DNA of 14,175 nt, from the NCBI GenBank assembly GCA_030668025.1, contig DAOUUT010000067.1, forward strand, positions 1 through 14,175. The letters run 5' to 3'. Made by a program: the position numbers and the translations under genes. Every line of letters starts with the position of its first letter. Positions within the stretch are counted from its first letter, which is position 1. Below, one piece after another: positions 13,724-14,175 of the stretch. Source of the stretch: Promethearchaeota archaeon. GTDB lineage: Archaea; Asgardarchaeota; Lokiarchaeia; Sigynarchaeales; SOKP01. Below the pieces are notes generated by a model. That model saw only the letters and a list, made by a program, of their open reading frames with translations. It had not been told where the DNA came from and did not search any database.

Positions 13724-13780
13724 TAGGAGGCTGCCGCGATATCCGTACTTCGCCACGGGCCTATGCATATAAGAAGATGT

Positions 13781-13790
13781 TAAATTTAAG
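13781..13790 (-). promoter_or_regulatory. Putative TATA box of the tRNA gene
   Basis: CTTAAATTTA on the minus strand lies 19-28 nt before the first tRNA base, the expected place for a TATA element driving an almost leaderless tRNA precursor. Confidence 0.45.
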
Positions 13791-14017
13791 CAAAAAAATA
13801 TTTTTTATTATATTAAACATAAAAAATGTAGCATAAAAATTTAAAGATCCGTTTCAAATAGATTTTAGGATGATTAGTGAAATTCTTCCTCAATAATATT
13901 TAAAATTTGTGTTGTTTATAAGTAAGCTCCCCTAAATAATCATAAGATTTTAATTCTCAAATTTAATTCATATACTATACTAAATTTTTTTAATTACTTA
14001 TTATTGTGTTTTGAAAA

Positions 14018-14175
14018 ATGGATAGAAGGAATGACCAGAGAAGGCCTCAACGACCGATAGATTATTTGAAACATTCTGTGAATAAAATTATTTTAATTAA
14101 AGTTAAAAGAAATAGACTTTTTAGAGGTAAGCTTGGTGGGTTTGACGAGCATTTGAATCTTTATCTTGAAGGAAC
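14018..14175 (+). CDS. LSm (Sm-like) RNA-binding protein, 3' end cut by window
   Basis: The frame opens at ATG 14018 and has no stop to the end of the window (52 codons). After a short basic N-terminus (MDRRNDQRRPQR) the sequence PIDYLKHSVNKIILIKVK, then FRGKLGGFDEHLNLYLEG, matches the Sm1 motif: five-stranded barrel start, the GFDEHLN turn (usually GFDxHMN) and the LxLE strand. Archaeal LSm proteins form heptameric rings that bind U-rich RNA. Typical length is 70-80 residues, so about a third is missing. The basic tail before the barrel is longer than in many archaeal versions. It is divergent from the tRNA gene; the 255-bp spacer (13763-14017) holds only promoter-like AT-rich DNA. Confidence 0.9.
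   Translation, partial: MDRRNDQRRPQRPIDYLKHSVNKIILIKVKRNRLFRGKLGGFDEHLNLYLEG

Larger units (their letters stand above)
13642..13762 (-). tRNA. tRNA-Arg(CCT) with two introns
   Basis: On the minus strand a full cloverleaf forms once two insertions are removed. The acceptor AGGCCCG/CGGGCCT is perfect (7 bp), with discriminator G73 and CCA not encoded. The D-stem GCGA/TCGC encloses a loop with A14, G15, G18G19, A20 and A21. The anticodon stem is CAGC/GCTG plus a G27-A43 mismatch. The anticodon loop is C-T-CCT-A-A. The variable loop is AGATC (C48 pairs with G15), and the T-arm is GGGGG-TTCAAAT-CCCCC. The mature length is 75 nt. The anticodon CCT (13725-13727) reads AGG codons; A20 is a known arginine identity base. 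Insertions are 16 nt (13708-13723) and 30 nt (13657-13686), each with a bulge-helix type junction. Leader TATGC and trailer GCATA can also pair. Confidence 0.9.

Overview
The window looks like a piece of an Asgard (Lokiarchaeia-like) archaeal chromosome. The DNA is strongly AT-rich. It carries Ras/Rab-type small GTPases, a roadblock-GTPase fusion and longin-like domains, together with archaeal hallmarks: an LSm protein, a short histone-fold protein, a tungsten-type aldehyde:ferredoxin oxidoreductase (AOR), TTTAAA-type promoter boxes and a tRNA gene with bulge-helix-bulge introns. The assignment rests on gene content only.

Region 1 (1-5435, all +) is a GTPase signalling island. It holds the 3' end of a GTPase with an unusual C-terminal domain, a stand-alone Rab-like GTPase, two paralogous proteins with seven predicted membrane spans and a cytosolic longin/roadblock-like domain, and a 519-residue roadblock-GTPase-C-terminal-domain fusion. 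A 117/119-identical direct repeat (552-670 and 3691-3809) brackets the stand-alone GTPase and both membrane proteins. Copy 1 is the 3' end of the first gene and copy 2 is an orphan fragment of it, so the 3-kb module looks inserted or duplicated. Longin and roadblock domains are established small-GTPase partners, so the cluster may be a receptor-to-GTPase relay. That is inference.

Region 2 (5440-7498) has a 3-isopropylmalate-dehydrogenase-like enzyme on the minus strand, convergent with the GTPase island. A divergent small two-span membrane protein follows, then a long AT-rich intergenic stretch, then a short histone-fold protein that stops before helix 3.

Region 3 (7704-10720, +) is a tandem array of five RimJ/RimL-like GNAT acetyltransferases. 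The first two are near-identical recent duplicates. The last three have lost the key glycine of the acetyl-CoA pyrophosphate loop.

Region 4 (10761-13434, all -) has an AOR followed 10 bp downstream by a MoaD/ThiS-like beta-grasp protein without the usual C-terminal Gly-Gly. Then come an A/T-tract terminator, a 68-bp tandem repeat and a small repeat-containing protein of unknown function.

Region 5 (13642-14175) has a minus-strand tRNA-Arg(CCT) gene that appears to contain two introns, one in the anticodon loop and one in the T-loop, followed by the start of an LSm gene that runs off the window.
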